From contig CBDURE010000003.1 of NCBI GenBank assembly GCA_965369605.1, positions 1-57,549 on the forward strand: a DNA stretch of 57,549 nt, written 5' to 3'. Positions within the stretch are counted from its first letter, which is position 1; each line of letters starts with the position of its first letter. Positions 17,178-25,467 of this stretch are shown in pieces. Made by a program: the position numbers and the translations under genes. The notes under the pieces were generated by a model, which made no database searches, was not told where the DNA came from, and saw nothing but the letters and a program-made list of their open reading frames with translations. The stretch comes from JAGGVT01 sp965369605. GTDB lineage: Bacteria > JAJVIF01 > JAGGVT01.

Positions 17178-18350
17178 ATGGATTTTAGTCTTGATGAAGA
17201 AACTCGCATGATAAAAGAATCTATTCACAAGTGGGCGCAGGAAAAGGCGCTTCCGCTTGCGAAGCAGATTGATGATACACGCGAGATCCCACAGGAACTA
17301 ATAAAGGAATTGGGAGAACTTGGATATCTCGCTCCATATGTTCCCGCTGAATATGGCGGTGCCGGATTAACCTACACACAAACCGCGATAATCGCTGAGG
17401 AACTGGCGAGAGGAGAAGCCGGTCTCGCGACTTTCATGGGAGCTCATAATTCACTTTGCTGCTACTCCGTAATAAATTTTGGCACGGATGAGCAGAAGAA
17501 AAAATATCTTCCCAAACTTGCTACCGGTGAATACATCGGCTCATTCGCACTGACTGAACCTGAAGCGGGAAGCGATTCATCGAATATCAAGACAACCGCA
17601 ATTCTCTCCGAGGATAAATCACACTTTCTTGTAAATGGACATAAACAGTGGATTACCAATGGTGATGTCGCAAGCGTAATTATTCTCTTTGCAATGACTG
17701 ATCCATCAAGAGGGCTTATGGGAATTTCTCCCATTATTATCGAAAAAGGCATGGAGGGATACACAACAGGCCATGTCGAGGATACGATGGGAATTCGAGG
17801 TTCGCATCAGACGGAAATCTTCTTCGAGAATGTAAAGGTACCCTATGAAAATTTACTTGGCGGCGATAAATATATGGGAAAGGGATTCAAAGTCGCGATG
17901 AACGTACTGGACGGCGGACGTATCGGAATGGGCGCCGCGGCAGTGGGAATAGCATTACAGGCGCTGCATGAAGCGCTTGAATATGCCAAAACACGAAAGC
18001 AGTTTGGCAAGTTCATTACGGATTTCCAGGCTACACAATGGAAACTGGCGGATTTCGCAACACAGATTCAAGCCGCGAGATGGCTTGTAATGCACGCCGC
18101 GTGGCTTAAGGATAATGGTGAAAGATGCACTTGTGAAGCGGCTCAGGCGAAAATGTACGCGAGCGACATTGCTGTTCAAGTATGCCTTGAGGCTATTCAG
18201 ATTATGGGCGGATACGGTTATTCAAGGGAATATCCTGTTGAAAAACATCTGCGCGACGCCAAAATCAAGCAGATTTACGAGGGCACTAACGAGATTCAAC
18301 GGCTTGTTATCTCAAGAGATGTGATTAAAAAAGGACTATTTGAACTGTAA
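17178..18350 (+). CDS. Acyl-CoA dehydrogenase
   Basis: A 390-residue flavoenzyme of the short-chain acyl-CoA dehydrogenase family. Signatures are FALTEPEAGSDSSNI (FAD/substrate), WITNG, RKQFGKFITDFQATQWKLADFA and IMGGYGYSREYPVEKHLRDAKIKQIYEGTNEIQ. Glu368 in YEGTNE is the family's catalytic base. It oxidises acyl-CoA to enoyl-CoA with electrons going to ETF, but no etf genes are present here. GGAGG precedes the ATG, with a small hairpin (GGAGT / ACTCC) just upstream. It is unusual directly after fabF; butyryl-CoA dehydrogenase or isovaleryl-type activity is possible. Confidence 0.92.
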   Translation: MDFSLDEETRMIKESIHKWAQEKALPLAKQIDDTREIPQELIKELGELGYLAPYVPAEYGGAGLTYTQTAIIAEELARGEAGLATFMGAHNSLCCYSVINFGTDEQKKKYLPKLATGEYIGSFALTEPEAGSDSSNIKTTAILSEDKSHFLVNGHKQWITNGDVASVIILFAMTDPSRGLMGISPIIIEKGMEGYTTGHVEDTMGIRGSHQTEIFFENVKVPYENLLGGDKYMGKGFKVAMNVLDGGRIGMGAAAVGIALQALHEALEYAKTRKQFGKFITDFQATQWKLADFATQIQAARWLVMHAAWLKDNGERCTCEAAQAKMYASDIAVQVCLEAIQIMGGYGYSREYPVEKHLRDAKIKQIYEGTNEIQRLVISRDVIKKGLFEL

Positions 18351-18351
18351 G

Positions 18352-19236
18352 ATGGATTTAAAAGACCGACTTGCCGGTTTGAAGAGTGAAATCGACTCTG
18401 AACTGGACAGGCAACTTACATATAAAACCGATTTCCCTCCACGCATAAGGGAAGCATTGAGGTATTCCGTTTTAAACGGCGGAAAACGACTCAGGCCAAT
18501 TCTTGCCATCACAACTGGTGAGATGTATGGCGTGGTAAGATCGAAACTGATTCCGGTTGCGGTCGCTCTTGAGTATATTCAGTCATTTACTCTTGTTCAC
18601 GATGATTTGCCGTGCATGGATGATGCTTTATTAAGAAGAGGCAAGCCTGCTCTTCACAGGGAATATGACGAAGCATTGGCGGTTCTTGCAGGTGATGAAT
18701 ATTTGAATATGGCGTACGGCGTAATTGCCAGAGAAGGCGTTGAGCATTTTTCAGCTGAATCGGTGCTGAGGATAATTGCAGAATTATCCGATGCGCTTGG
18801 TGTGGATGGCGTTCTTGGCGGACAGGTTTTGGACCTTGATCCATCACGAAACGCATCTGACCTTGAAGGAGTAACCCGCCTTCACCAGATGAAAACCGCG
18901 AGTTTTTTCAGCGCGAGTCTCAGGATGGGCGCTATTCTTGCAAAAGCGCCTGATAACGAACTGGAAAAACTTACCGGTTACGCGATGGAATTCGGGCTGG
19001 CTTTCCAGATTACGGATGATATTCTAGATGAAACATCTACAGTCGAGGAACTTGGAAAGGATGTTGGACATGATGCGGAAATTAAAAGGGTGAATTATGT
19101 ATCAGCTTACACGCTTGAGGGAGCGCGTACACAGGCAAAACAAGCGGTTGACAGGGCTAAGGAAACTCTGAACGGACTTCCAAAAACAGATTTCCTTAAA
19201 ACATTGGCTGATTATCTGATTGAAAGGCGAAAATGA
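18352..19236 (+). CDS. ispA: Polyprenyl (farnesyl/geranylgeranyl) diphosphate synthase
   Basis: A 294-residue trans-prenyltransferase. The first Asp-rich motif is DDLPCMDD (84-91), the second is TDDILDE (221-227), and the isopentenyl-diphosphate-binding GGKRLRP is at 43-49. The short DDxxxxD spacing with two residues between the Asp pairs is typical of bacterial short-chain IspA-type enzymes. I chose the ATG at 18352, two bases past the acyl-CoA dehydrogenase stop; a TTG at 18340 would overlap that gene. Product chain length cannot be read from the sequence with certainty. Confidence 0.9.
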   Translation: MDLKDRLAGLKSEIDSELDRQLTYKTDFPPRIREALRYSVLNGGKRLRPILAITTGEMYGVVRSKLIPVAVALEYIQSFTLVHDDLPCMDDALLRRGKPALHREYDEALAVLAGDEYLNMAYGVIAREGVEHFSAESVLRIIAELSDALGVDGVLGGQVLDLDPSRNASDLEGVTRLHQMKTASFFSASLRMGAILAKAPDNELEKLTGYAMEFGLAFQITDDILDETSTVEELGKDVGHDAEIKRVNYVSAYTLEGARTQAKQAVDRAKETLNGLPKTDFLKTLADYLIERRK

Positions 19237-19862
19237 TGAGCGAAAAGAAATATCCGGGTTTTCTACTTGTAATATCAGGGCCTTCCGGTGCGGGAAAGGG
19301 TTCTGTTATTATTGGGTTGCTGAAGCGATTTGAGGATATGTCAGTGGTAACATCCTGGACTACTCGCTCATCTCGTGACGGTGAGGAAGATGGTGTGGAG
19401 TATCGTTTCGTAACAAAGGAGGACTTTCAGCAAAAGGTTCAGGAGAAAGGATTTCTGGAGTGGGCGATTGTTTATGACCAGTTCTACGGCACACCTGTTG
19501 AGGATGTTAAGGAACTCATTGAGCAGGGAAAAATCGCTGTTTTGGAAATTGATGTGCAGGGTTCGAGAAGTGTGAGAACGCATCCTATGGTGGATGAGGT
19601 TAGCTTGTTTATCGTACCGCCGGATAAAATAACACTTGAGCAAAGGCTTAAGGACAGAAATACTGAAAACGTGGATCAATTGGAAAGGCGATTAAAAGAA
19701 GCTGTTCGTGAAGTTGACGAGGCAAAGTATTTCGACTATATAATTATTAATGATAATCTTGAATCCGCGATTGATGATGCCGAAATGGCAATCCGCGGTG
19801 AATATAACAGATCACGATGGGTTTATGAAAAAGTCATTCAGACATTCAGGCAGAACGGTTAA
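19233..19862 (+). CDS. gmk: Guanylate kinase
   Basis: A 209-residue nucleotide kinase that converts GMP to GDP. It shows the P-loop SGPSGAGKGSV (about 15-25), the GMP-binding TSWTTRSSRDGEEDGVEYRF segment, GTPVEDV, and the C-terminal FDYIIINDNLESAIDD. The usual TTR(A/P)PR text reads TTRSSR. The ATG overlaps the stop of the prenyl synthase (ATGA), so the two are coupled. The gmk-rpoZ-coaBC order downstream is the common bacterial arrangement. Confidence 0.96.
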   Translation: MMSEKKYPGFLLVISGPSGAGKGSVIIGLLKRFEDMSVVTSWTTRSSRDGEEDGVEYRFVTKEDFQQKVQEKGFLEWAIVYDQFYGTPVEDVKELIEQGKIAVLEIDVQGSRSVRTHPMVDEVSLFIVPPDKITLEQRLKDRNTENVDQLERRLKEAVREVDEAKYFDYIIINDNLESAIDDAEMAIRGEYNRSRWVYEKVIQTFRQNG

Positions 19863-19956
19863 AGTCAACTTTTAATTTGTTGATGTTGTCGAATGGATGA
19901 GTGATTTTGGATAATTCATCGAAAAAAATGAAATCAATCCAGAGGTGATAAGTCGA

Positions 19957-20385
19957 ATGGATACACCAAGTATCGATAGTCTTTTAGAAACTGTTCATGG
20001 AATGTATGAACTTGCTGCCGTTGCAGGAAAGCGCGCGATTGAAATCAAAAAGAAAGACCGTGAAAACACACAGCCGCTTCAACAGGCGCTGGACGAAATA
20101 AGGGAGGGCAATGTTGAATTTGATTTTAAGAAATTAGTTTCTCGTGATTCAGTTGACGGTGAACAGATTGAACTGCCTCTTGCCATTGATGCTGAGAAGG
20201 CGAAACTCCAGGGCGCTATTGCCGCCGATGTTGACGTTGAAGAATCGGCTGATAACAGCGAGGAAGCTGCTGATGAAAAAAACGTAGAAGAAGCTGATGA
20301 ATTAGGGCCTGAAGTTGGTGTGTTGGATGATGACTATCCACCCAAGATACTTAAAGAGGATACTAGCGTAAATGATGAGGATTAA
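19957..20385 (+). CDS. rpoZ: RNA polymerase omega subunit, divergent
   Basis: A 142-residue protein whose first 60 residues fit omega: SIDSLLETVHGMYELAAVAGKRAIEIKKK matches the conserved helix in which omega has ...N(R/K)(F/Y)ELV..AA.RA..I. The rest is an acidic, Glu/Asp-rich tail with no fold signature. The call rests on that helix and on its place between gmk and coaBC. I chose the ATG at 19957 with GAGGTG ten bases upstream; a GTG at 19945 lies inside that ribosome-binding site. Confidence 0.75.
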   Translation: MDTPSIDSLLETVHGMYELAAVAGKRAIEIKKKDRENTQPLQQALDEIREGNVEFDFKKLVSRDSVDGEQIELPLAIDAEKAKLQGAIAADVDVEESADNSEEAADEKNVEEADELGPEVGVLDDDYPPKILKEDTSVNDED

Positions 20386-20409
20386 TCCTGGCGAAATGCC
20401 CGGATAACC

Positions 20410-21621
20410 ATGATTTTGACCGCTGCAGGGAACATAATTATTGGAATTACAGGTGGGATCGCGGCTTACAAGGCATGCGATCTCATTCGTCTGTTTGTAA
20501 AGGACAAATTCCGTGTGCATCCGGTAATGACCAAAGCGGCGACGGAATTTATCACACCTCTGACCGTTTCATGCCTTTCAACCAACAAAGCGGTTGTTGA
20601 CATTTTCGACAGCAGGATTGAGAGAAATGTAGGGCACATCGAACTGGCAGATATTGCGGATTTGATGCTTGTCGCTCCTGCCACCGCGGATATCATTGCG
20701 AAAATCGCATCCGGCATTGCAGATGATCCTGTTTCACTGATAGCTATGGCATTTTACGGTACCGGAGAAAAACCGCTTGTGATTGCCCCGGCTATGAATT
20801 ACCGCATGTATAATCACCCGGCAACGAAAAATAACCTGGAAATTCTGAAAAAACGAGGCGTTATTATAATTGACCCGGAGGAGGGAGAACTCGCATGTGG
20901 TGAGTCAGGGGAGGGGAGACTGGCGTCCGTGGATGTCATTTATAATGCTGTTATTAAATGTCTCGATGAAACCCGTGACATGAAAAACATAAATGCGATT
21001 GTCACGGCTGGCGGAACCGAAGAACCGATAGATCCAGTTCGTGTGATTGCAAATCGATCAAGCGGGAAAATGGGATATGCTGTCGCGAAGCAATTGAAAA
21101 AACGCGGAGCAAAGGTAACGCTTATTTCATCCGTTGATTTGCCTGACCCGGGTGTGGATGAAATAGCCAAATTTAAAACAGCTTCGGATTTAAAGGAAAT
21201 GCTTGATTCGAAATTTCCATCATGCGATCTTCTTGTAATGGCGGCGGCTGTGGCTGATTTTAAACCAAAAAAGCAATCTGATAACAAACTTCATCGCTCT
21301 GATGGCGGCATCACAATTGAACTTGAGCCAACGGAGGATATAATTGCAAACCTGGCTGAAAACAAAGGGGATAGATTTATAGTTGGATTCGCTGCTGAAA
21401 GCGAGGACATGATTTCAAGAGCGAAATCCAAACTTAAATCGAAAAAACTTGACATGATAATTGCGAACGATATCTCACGTTCAGATATCGGATTTAACTC
21501 TGAGCATAACGAAGTTGTCATTCTGAATAAAAACGGCGAGAAACAAATTAAAAGAGATTTAAAGATAAATATCGCAAAAGGAATCGTGGATGAAATAGCA
21601 TCCATGATATTAAAAAAATGA
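20410..21621 (+). CDS. coaBC: Bifunctional phosphopantothenoylcysteine decarboxylase/synthetase CoaBC
   Basis: A 403-residue two-domain enzyme of coenzyme A synthesis. The flavin CoaC half (about 1-185) has GITGGIAAYK, the catalytic-His region NVGHIELA, VAPATADIIAKIASGIADD, the PAMNYRMYNHP substrate motif and LACGESGEGR with the catalytic Cys. The CTP-dependent CoaB half (about 190-403) has VTAGGTEEPIDPVRVIANRSSGKMGYA and MAAAVADFKPK. The length is typical. It starts 24 bases after rpoZ and its stop overlaps a possible start of the next frame. Confidence 0.96.
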   Translation: MILTAAGNIIIGITGGIAAYKACDLIRLFVKDKFRVHPVMTKAATEFITPLTVSCLSTNKAVVDIFDSRIERNVGHIELADIADLMLVAPATADIIAKIASGIADDPVSLIAMAFYGTGEKPLVIAPAMNYRMYNHPATKNNLEILKKRGVIIIDPEEGELACGESGEGRLASVDVIYNAVIKCLDETRDMKNINAIVTAGGTEEPIDPVRVIANRSSGKMGYAVAKQLKKRGAKVTLISSVDLPDPGVDEIAKFKTASDLKEMLDSKFPSCDLLVMAAAVADFKPKKQSDNKLHRSDGGITIELEPTEDIIANLAENKGDRFIVGFAAESEDMISRAKSKLKSKKLDMIIANDISRSDIGFNSEHNEVVILNKNGEKQIKRDLKINIAKGIVDEIASMILKK

Positions 21622-21638
21622 AACTGATGGAGATTCAA

Positions 21639-23501
21639 ATGAATTCAAAGAAGCATTTTCTTGTACTTCTGGCAGTAGTGATATTTTTAAGCGTGCCTGG
21701 GCCGTATCAATCCGCACAGGCGGCTAAAAAAGATGTTCTTATCGCGCCTGTGGTGGTTACGATAAACTCACAACCAATCTATGAAACAGAACTTCTCTAT
21801 TTTTTGATTGGCAGAAACGGACAGGATATCCTTGCCGAGCTTATCGAAAACGCGATTCTTGCCCAGAAGGCTGATTTTTATGGGGTAACAATAGACCCGG
21901 AAAAGCCTCGTAAAGAGATGCTAAAGATGTATGGTGAGGCTAAATTCGATGAACTCGCTGAATCATTTGATGTTGATAAAATTCTTAGAGCGGTTGAACG
22001 TGAACACCTCTCAGAGAAAGTATACGACGCGATGATTGAGACTCTTATTTCCGAAAAGGGAATAGAGGTAACTCGCGAAAAGGCGCTTGATTATTATCTG
22101 CAAAACTCCGATATGTGGTCACGGCCTGCTGTGGTCAGATTCAGTATCATTGTCGCTGAAAATTCCGAGGAAGCTAAAAAAGCGCATGGCGAGTTGATAG
22201 ATGGAACATCATTTGCCGATGTAGCCGCTAAATACTCGATTGACGACGCGACTGCGGGGAATGGAGGCGATATAGGTGAAATGATACCAAAAGGATTCTT
22301 TCGCGGCCCGTTGAAAAATCTGGAGGATTCAATATTTGAATTGCCTCTCAATAAATTCAGCGATGTCATTTCGATTGAAAACAATCACTTTATTGTAATG
22401 CCGACACAACGGCTTGAGAAGGTTGAAAAGAAATTCAAAGAGGTAAGTGATTACATCGGACATCTTCTTGCTCTGGAAGAGGTTGACCCGTTTGTGAAGG
22501 CAAAACTGACTGAATACAGGGATACTTCAACGATAGAGGTTATCTATCCGATATTTGAAACCAATGATGATGCACAGAAAAACTTTGTCAAAGTGCAAAA
22601 ATTAACCCAGCCATTTCATAATTGCCTTGTGTACCCGACTGTTGTCGAGGTTAATGGCGAGGAAATTTCCGAACAGGAAATGCTTTTCTTTCTCATCGGA
22701 AGGCATGGACAGGAGATACTGCAGGAATTGATAGAGAACATGGCGATTTCTCAAAGGGCTAAAACTCTGGGAGTTGAGGTTGACAGGAACGAACCGCAAA
22801 AAATGCTTGCCAACACATACGGTGAGGAAAAAATCAAAACCCTTGAAAACTCTTTTGACATGGATAAAGTCCGGGATGCGATTTATCGGGAACTTCTCGC
22901 AAAGAAGGTTTTTATTAAAAAACGCGATTTGCTTGCGGAAGATGTTGGCGTGGATGTTACGGAGGATATAGCGAAAAAATATTATGACAATAACCAGCAA
23001 CGATGGCAGATTCCGGAAAGAGTGAGATTCTCGATTATCGTTACTGATACAGAGGATGATATGAAATCCGTGATTTCGGAAATTCAAAACGGCGCTTCTT
23101 TCGCGGATACCGCACGTAAATATTCCATTGATGAGGTTACAAAAGATGACGGCGGCGATATCGGAACACTGTGGCCACGCGGTTTGTTCGTTGGTCCCTT
23201 TACTGAATTGGAGGATAAAATCTTTTCACTGGAAATCGATGTAGCAAGTGAAATGATGTTCATTCAGGATAGATTCTACGTTGTCAAACTCACAGAAAAG
23301 GTTGAGAAAGAGGAGCAATCGTTTGATACGGTAAAGGATGAAATAATCGAATCAATGAATAATGTGCGAGTTTATCCAATGCTGCAGGATTGGCTGACAC
23401 AACTTGGAAACGAAATTGAAATCGATGTCAAATACCCCATATTCGATTTGGAAACCGAGATAACCATGAAGTCAATGGAAACAATGAGCCTTGGGGATTG
23501 A
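21639..23501 (+). CDS. Exported parvulin-type peptidyl-prolyl isomerase with duplicated chaperone/rotamase modules
   Basis: A 620-residue SurA/PrsA-like folding factor. I chose the ATG at 21639 because TGGAG lies seven bases upstream and a clean signal peptide follows (MNSKKHFLVLLAVVIFL...AQA). Two homologous halves are evident. Each has a helical N-domain with a conserved (Y/F)FLIGR(N/H)GQ(D/E)IL(A/Q)ELIEN segment, and each has a rotamase domain with VRFSIIV, (T/A)SFAD.A(A/R)KYSID and GGDIG. Most parvulin foldases have one N-domain and one or two rotamase domains, so duplication of the whole unit is unusual. It probably acts in the periplasm on outer-membrane or lipoprotein clients such as those at 2848-11523. 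Confidence 0.88.
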   Translation: MNSKKHFLVLLAVVIFLSVPGPYQSAQAAKKDVLIAPVVVTINSQPIYETELLYFLIGRNGQDILAELIENAILAQKADFYGVTIDPEKPRKEMLKMYGEAKFDELAESFDVDKILRAVEREHLSEKVYDAMIETLISEKGIEVTREKALDYYLQNSDMWSRPAVVRFSIIVAENSEEAKKAHGELIDGTSFADVAAKYSIDDATAGNGGDIGEMIPKGFFRGPLKNLEDSIFELPLNKFSDVISIENNHFIVMPTQRLEKVEKKFKEVSDYIGHLLALEEVDPFVKAKLTEYRDTSTIEVIYPIFETNDDAQKNFVKVQKLTQPFHNCLVYPTVVEVNGEEISEQEMLFFLIGRHGQEILQELIENMAISQRAKTLGVEVDRNEPQKMLANTYGEEKIKTLENSFDMDKVRDAIYRELLAKKVFIKKRDLLAEDVGVDVTEDIAKKYYDNNQQRWQIPERVRFSIIVTDTEDDMKSVISEIQNGASFADTARKYSIDEVTKDDGGDIGTLWPRGLFVGPFTELEDKIFSLEIDVASEMMFIQDRFYVVKLTEKVEKEEQSFDTVKDEIIESMNNVRVYPMLQDWLTQLGNEIEIDVKYPIFDLETEITMKSMETMSLGD

Positions 23502-23575
23502 GATTTAAAATTATTATCAGACATACCCATTGAAATTATGCTATATTTTAGTTGATAGCTCATACGAGGCAATAC

Positions 23576-24718
23576 ATGCGGATTACACGAATAAAACTAA
23601 AGAATTGGCGCAATTTCAGAAGTATAGATGTTGAACTTGCTCAACGTTCTTTTATTGTTGGTCCTAATGCTTCAGGCAAGTCAAACTTTCTGGATGCAAT
23701 CCGGTTTTTTCGAGACATAGTTTCTGTTGGTGGGGGGCTGCGTGAGGCAATTGAAAAAAGAGGTGGCGTATCAAAACTTCGATGCCTTGCGGCAAGAAGC
23801 AAGCCTAACATTGAGTTGAATGTGGAATTGGGCACTGATTTAGAAAAACCTGAATGGAAATATAAAATAGCATTCAGCCAGGACCAACAACGTCGAATTA
23901 CGATTAAGAATGAGACTGTAATTCACAATGATGAAAGTATTCTTGAACGTCCCAATGATGAGGACAAAAGGGACACAGAGAGATTAAGGCAAACATATCT
24001 TCAGCAATCAAGCGCAAATAAGGAATATAGAATTATCCACGAGTTTTTTAAATCCCTTCACTACAGACATATTGTGCCGCAAATTGTGAAAGAACCGGAT
24101 AGATATATTGGAAAAATAGAAGACCCTTATGGAAGTGACTTTATTAATCAGATTGCAAGAACAATTGAAAAAACTCGAGTTTCAAGATTAAAGAAAATAT
24201 CGGATGCATTAAAGTTTGCAATTCCCCAACTTGAAGGGTTAAAAATAACACATGATAAAAGCGGGATTCCTCATATTGAGGGTTGTTATAAACACTGGAG
24301 ACCCGGGGCAGGATGGCAAAGAGAAGATCAGTTTTCCGATGGAACGCTGAGATTAATCGGTTTATTATGGGTTGTGTTGGATGGAACTGGACCAGTACTT
24401 ATAGAAGAGCCTGAATTATCGTTACATCCTGAGATTGTTCGCCATATTCCTCAATTGCTTCAAAGAATGTTGAAAAAAACTAAAAGACAGATTTTTATTA
24501 CTACACATTCAAATGAGTTGTTAGAGGATTCCGGGATTGGAGTAGATGAAGTTTTAATGCTGATTCCAAGCCCTAATGGCACAGAAATAAGATGTGCCAA
24601 GGATGATAAAGAAGTAAAAGCACTGTTGGATGGTGGCTTGACTATTGCCGATGCGGTGATTCCCAAAGTTGCCCCAAAAGAAAGTTGGCAGTTGCCCTTA
24701 CCCAATTTACCAAAATAG
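23576..24718 (+). CDS. AAA/ABC-type ATPase (RecF/OLD-like, AAA_21)
   Basis: A 380-residue ATPase. Walker A GPNASGKS is at 29-36, an ABC-like signature region is in FSDGTLRLIGLLWVVL, Walker B is VLIEEPELSLHPE, and a switch-like His is in FITTHSNELLE. This layout, with N-terminal RITRIKLKNWRNF, is that of RecF/SMC-like ATPases found in OLD, Gabija, PARIS and retron-linked defence systems. I chose the ATG at 23576 with GAGG upstream. The gene is followed after nine bases by a TOPRIM-like protein, its likely partner. Both genes look AT-richer than the neighbours, in keeping with transfer. Confidence 0.9.
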   Translation: MRITRIKLKNWRNFRSIDVELAQRSFIVGPNASGKSNFLDAIRFFRDIVSVGGGLREAIEKRGGVSKLRCLAARSKPNIELNVELGTDLEKPEWKYKIAFSQDQQRRITIKNETVIHNDESILERPNDEDKRDTERLRQTYLQQSSANKEYRIIHEFFKSLHYRHIVPQIVKEPDRYIGKIEDPYGSDFINQIARTIEKTRVSRLKKISDALKFAIPQLEGLKITHDKSGIPHIEGCYKHWRPGAGWQREDQFSDGTLRLIGLLWVVLDGTGPVLIEEPELSLHPEIVRHIPQLLQRMLKKTKRQIFITTHSNELLEDSGIGVDEVLMLIPSPNGTEIRCAKDDKEVKALLDGGLTIADAVIPKVAPKESWQLPLPNLPK

Positions 24719-24727
24719 GTTACCAAA

Positions 24728-25321
24728 ATGGTTGCGATTAATATTACGGTGGAAGGTTATTCCGATGAAGTGATCGTAAGAGTTCTTTGTAAGAACTTGG
24801 GATTGAGTGTTCAAACAATGCACAATGAAAGAGGCTCTGGGAATTTTGATAAGAAGATTTCTGGTTATAATAATGCAGCTAAGTATAGTCCATGGCTTGC
24901 ATTAAGAGATTTGGATGATGAAGAATGCCCTCCGATTTTATGTGAAAAGCTTCTTCCTAAACCTGCGAAGCATATGATATTTAGAATTGCTGTCCGGGAA
25001 ATTGAAGCATGGCTATTAGCGGATAGAGTAGCTTTTGCAAAGTTCATTGGAGTAAATAAAAACAAAATTCCAGAAAATCCTGAATCAATAGATGATCCCA
25101 AAAGGTTTGTCATTGAACTAGCTAAAAAATCACGGAACCAAAGCATTAAGGATGATCTTATTCCAACTCCAAAAGGTATGCGAAAAGTTGGACCAGCTTA
25201 TGCATCAAGAATCGCGGAATTTGCCTTATCGTATTGGGACCCGGATATAGCAGCTCAAAACTGCTCCAGTTTGAAAAAATGCATGTTAAGGCTTAATGAA
25301 TTAAAAAGCTCTTTTGAATAA
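24728..25321 (+). CDS. TOPRIM-like DUF4276 protein, partner of the ATPase
   Basis: A 197-residue protein. The N-terminal strand-Glu motif INITVEGYSDEVIVRVL (Glu9), followed by ALRDLDDEECPP (Asp61, Asp63, Asp64), is the arrangement of the TOPRIM metal site in OLD-type nucleases. The segment REIEAWLLADRVAF is typical of DUF4276 proteins. In class 2 OLD proteins the ATPase and TOPRIM are fused, while in PARIS-like pairs they are separate genes; here they are separate. It probably acts as a nuclease or toxin controlled by the ATPase. There is no clear ribosome-binding site, so translation may be coupled to the ATPase gene. Confidence 0.8.
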   Translation: MVAINITVEGYSDEVIVRVLCKNLGLSVQTMHNERGSGNFDKKISGYNNAAKYSPWLALRDLDDEECPPILCEKLLPKPAKHMIFRIAVREIEAWLLADRVAFAKFIGVNKNKIPENPESIDDPKRFVIELAKKSRNQSIKDDLIPTPKGMRKVGPAYASRIAEFALSYWDPDIAAQNCSSLKKCMLRLNELKSSFE

Positions 25322-25467
25322 ATCTTAAGTGTAAAGTGCTTTCCTGCTAATCTTTAACCTGATTTCTTTTTGCCATTTCATTTAAATATACCTCTCTTAA
25401 AGGCGATATTCACTATAGTTGGGGAGACTTGATTTAATGTGATTTAAACATCATTCCGGAGAGTATT

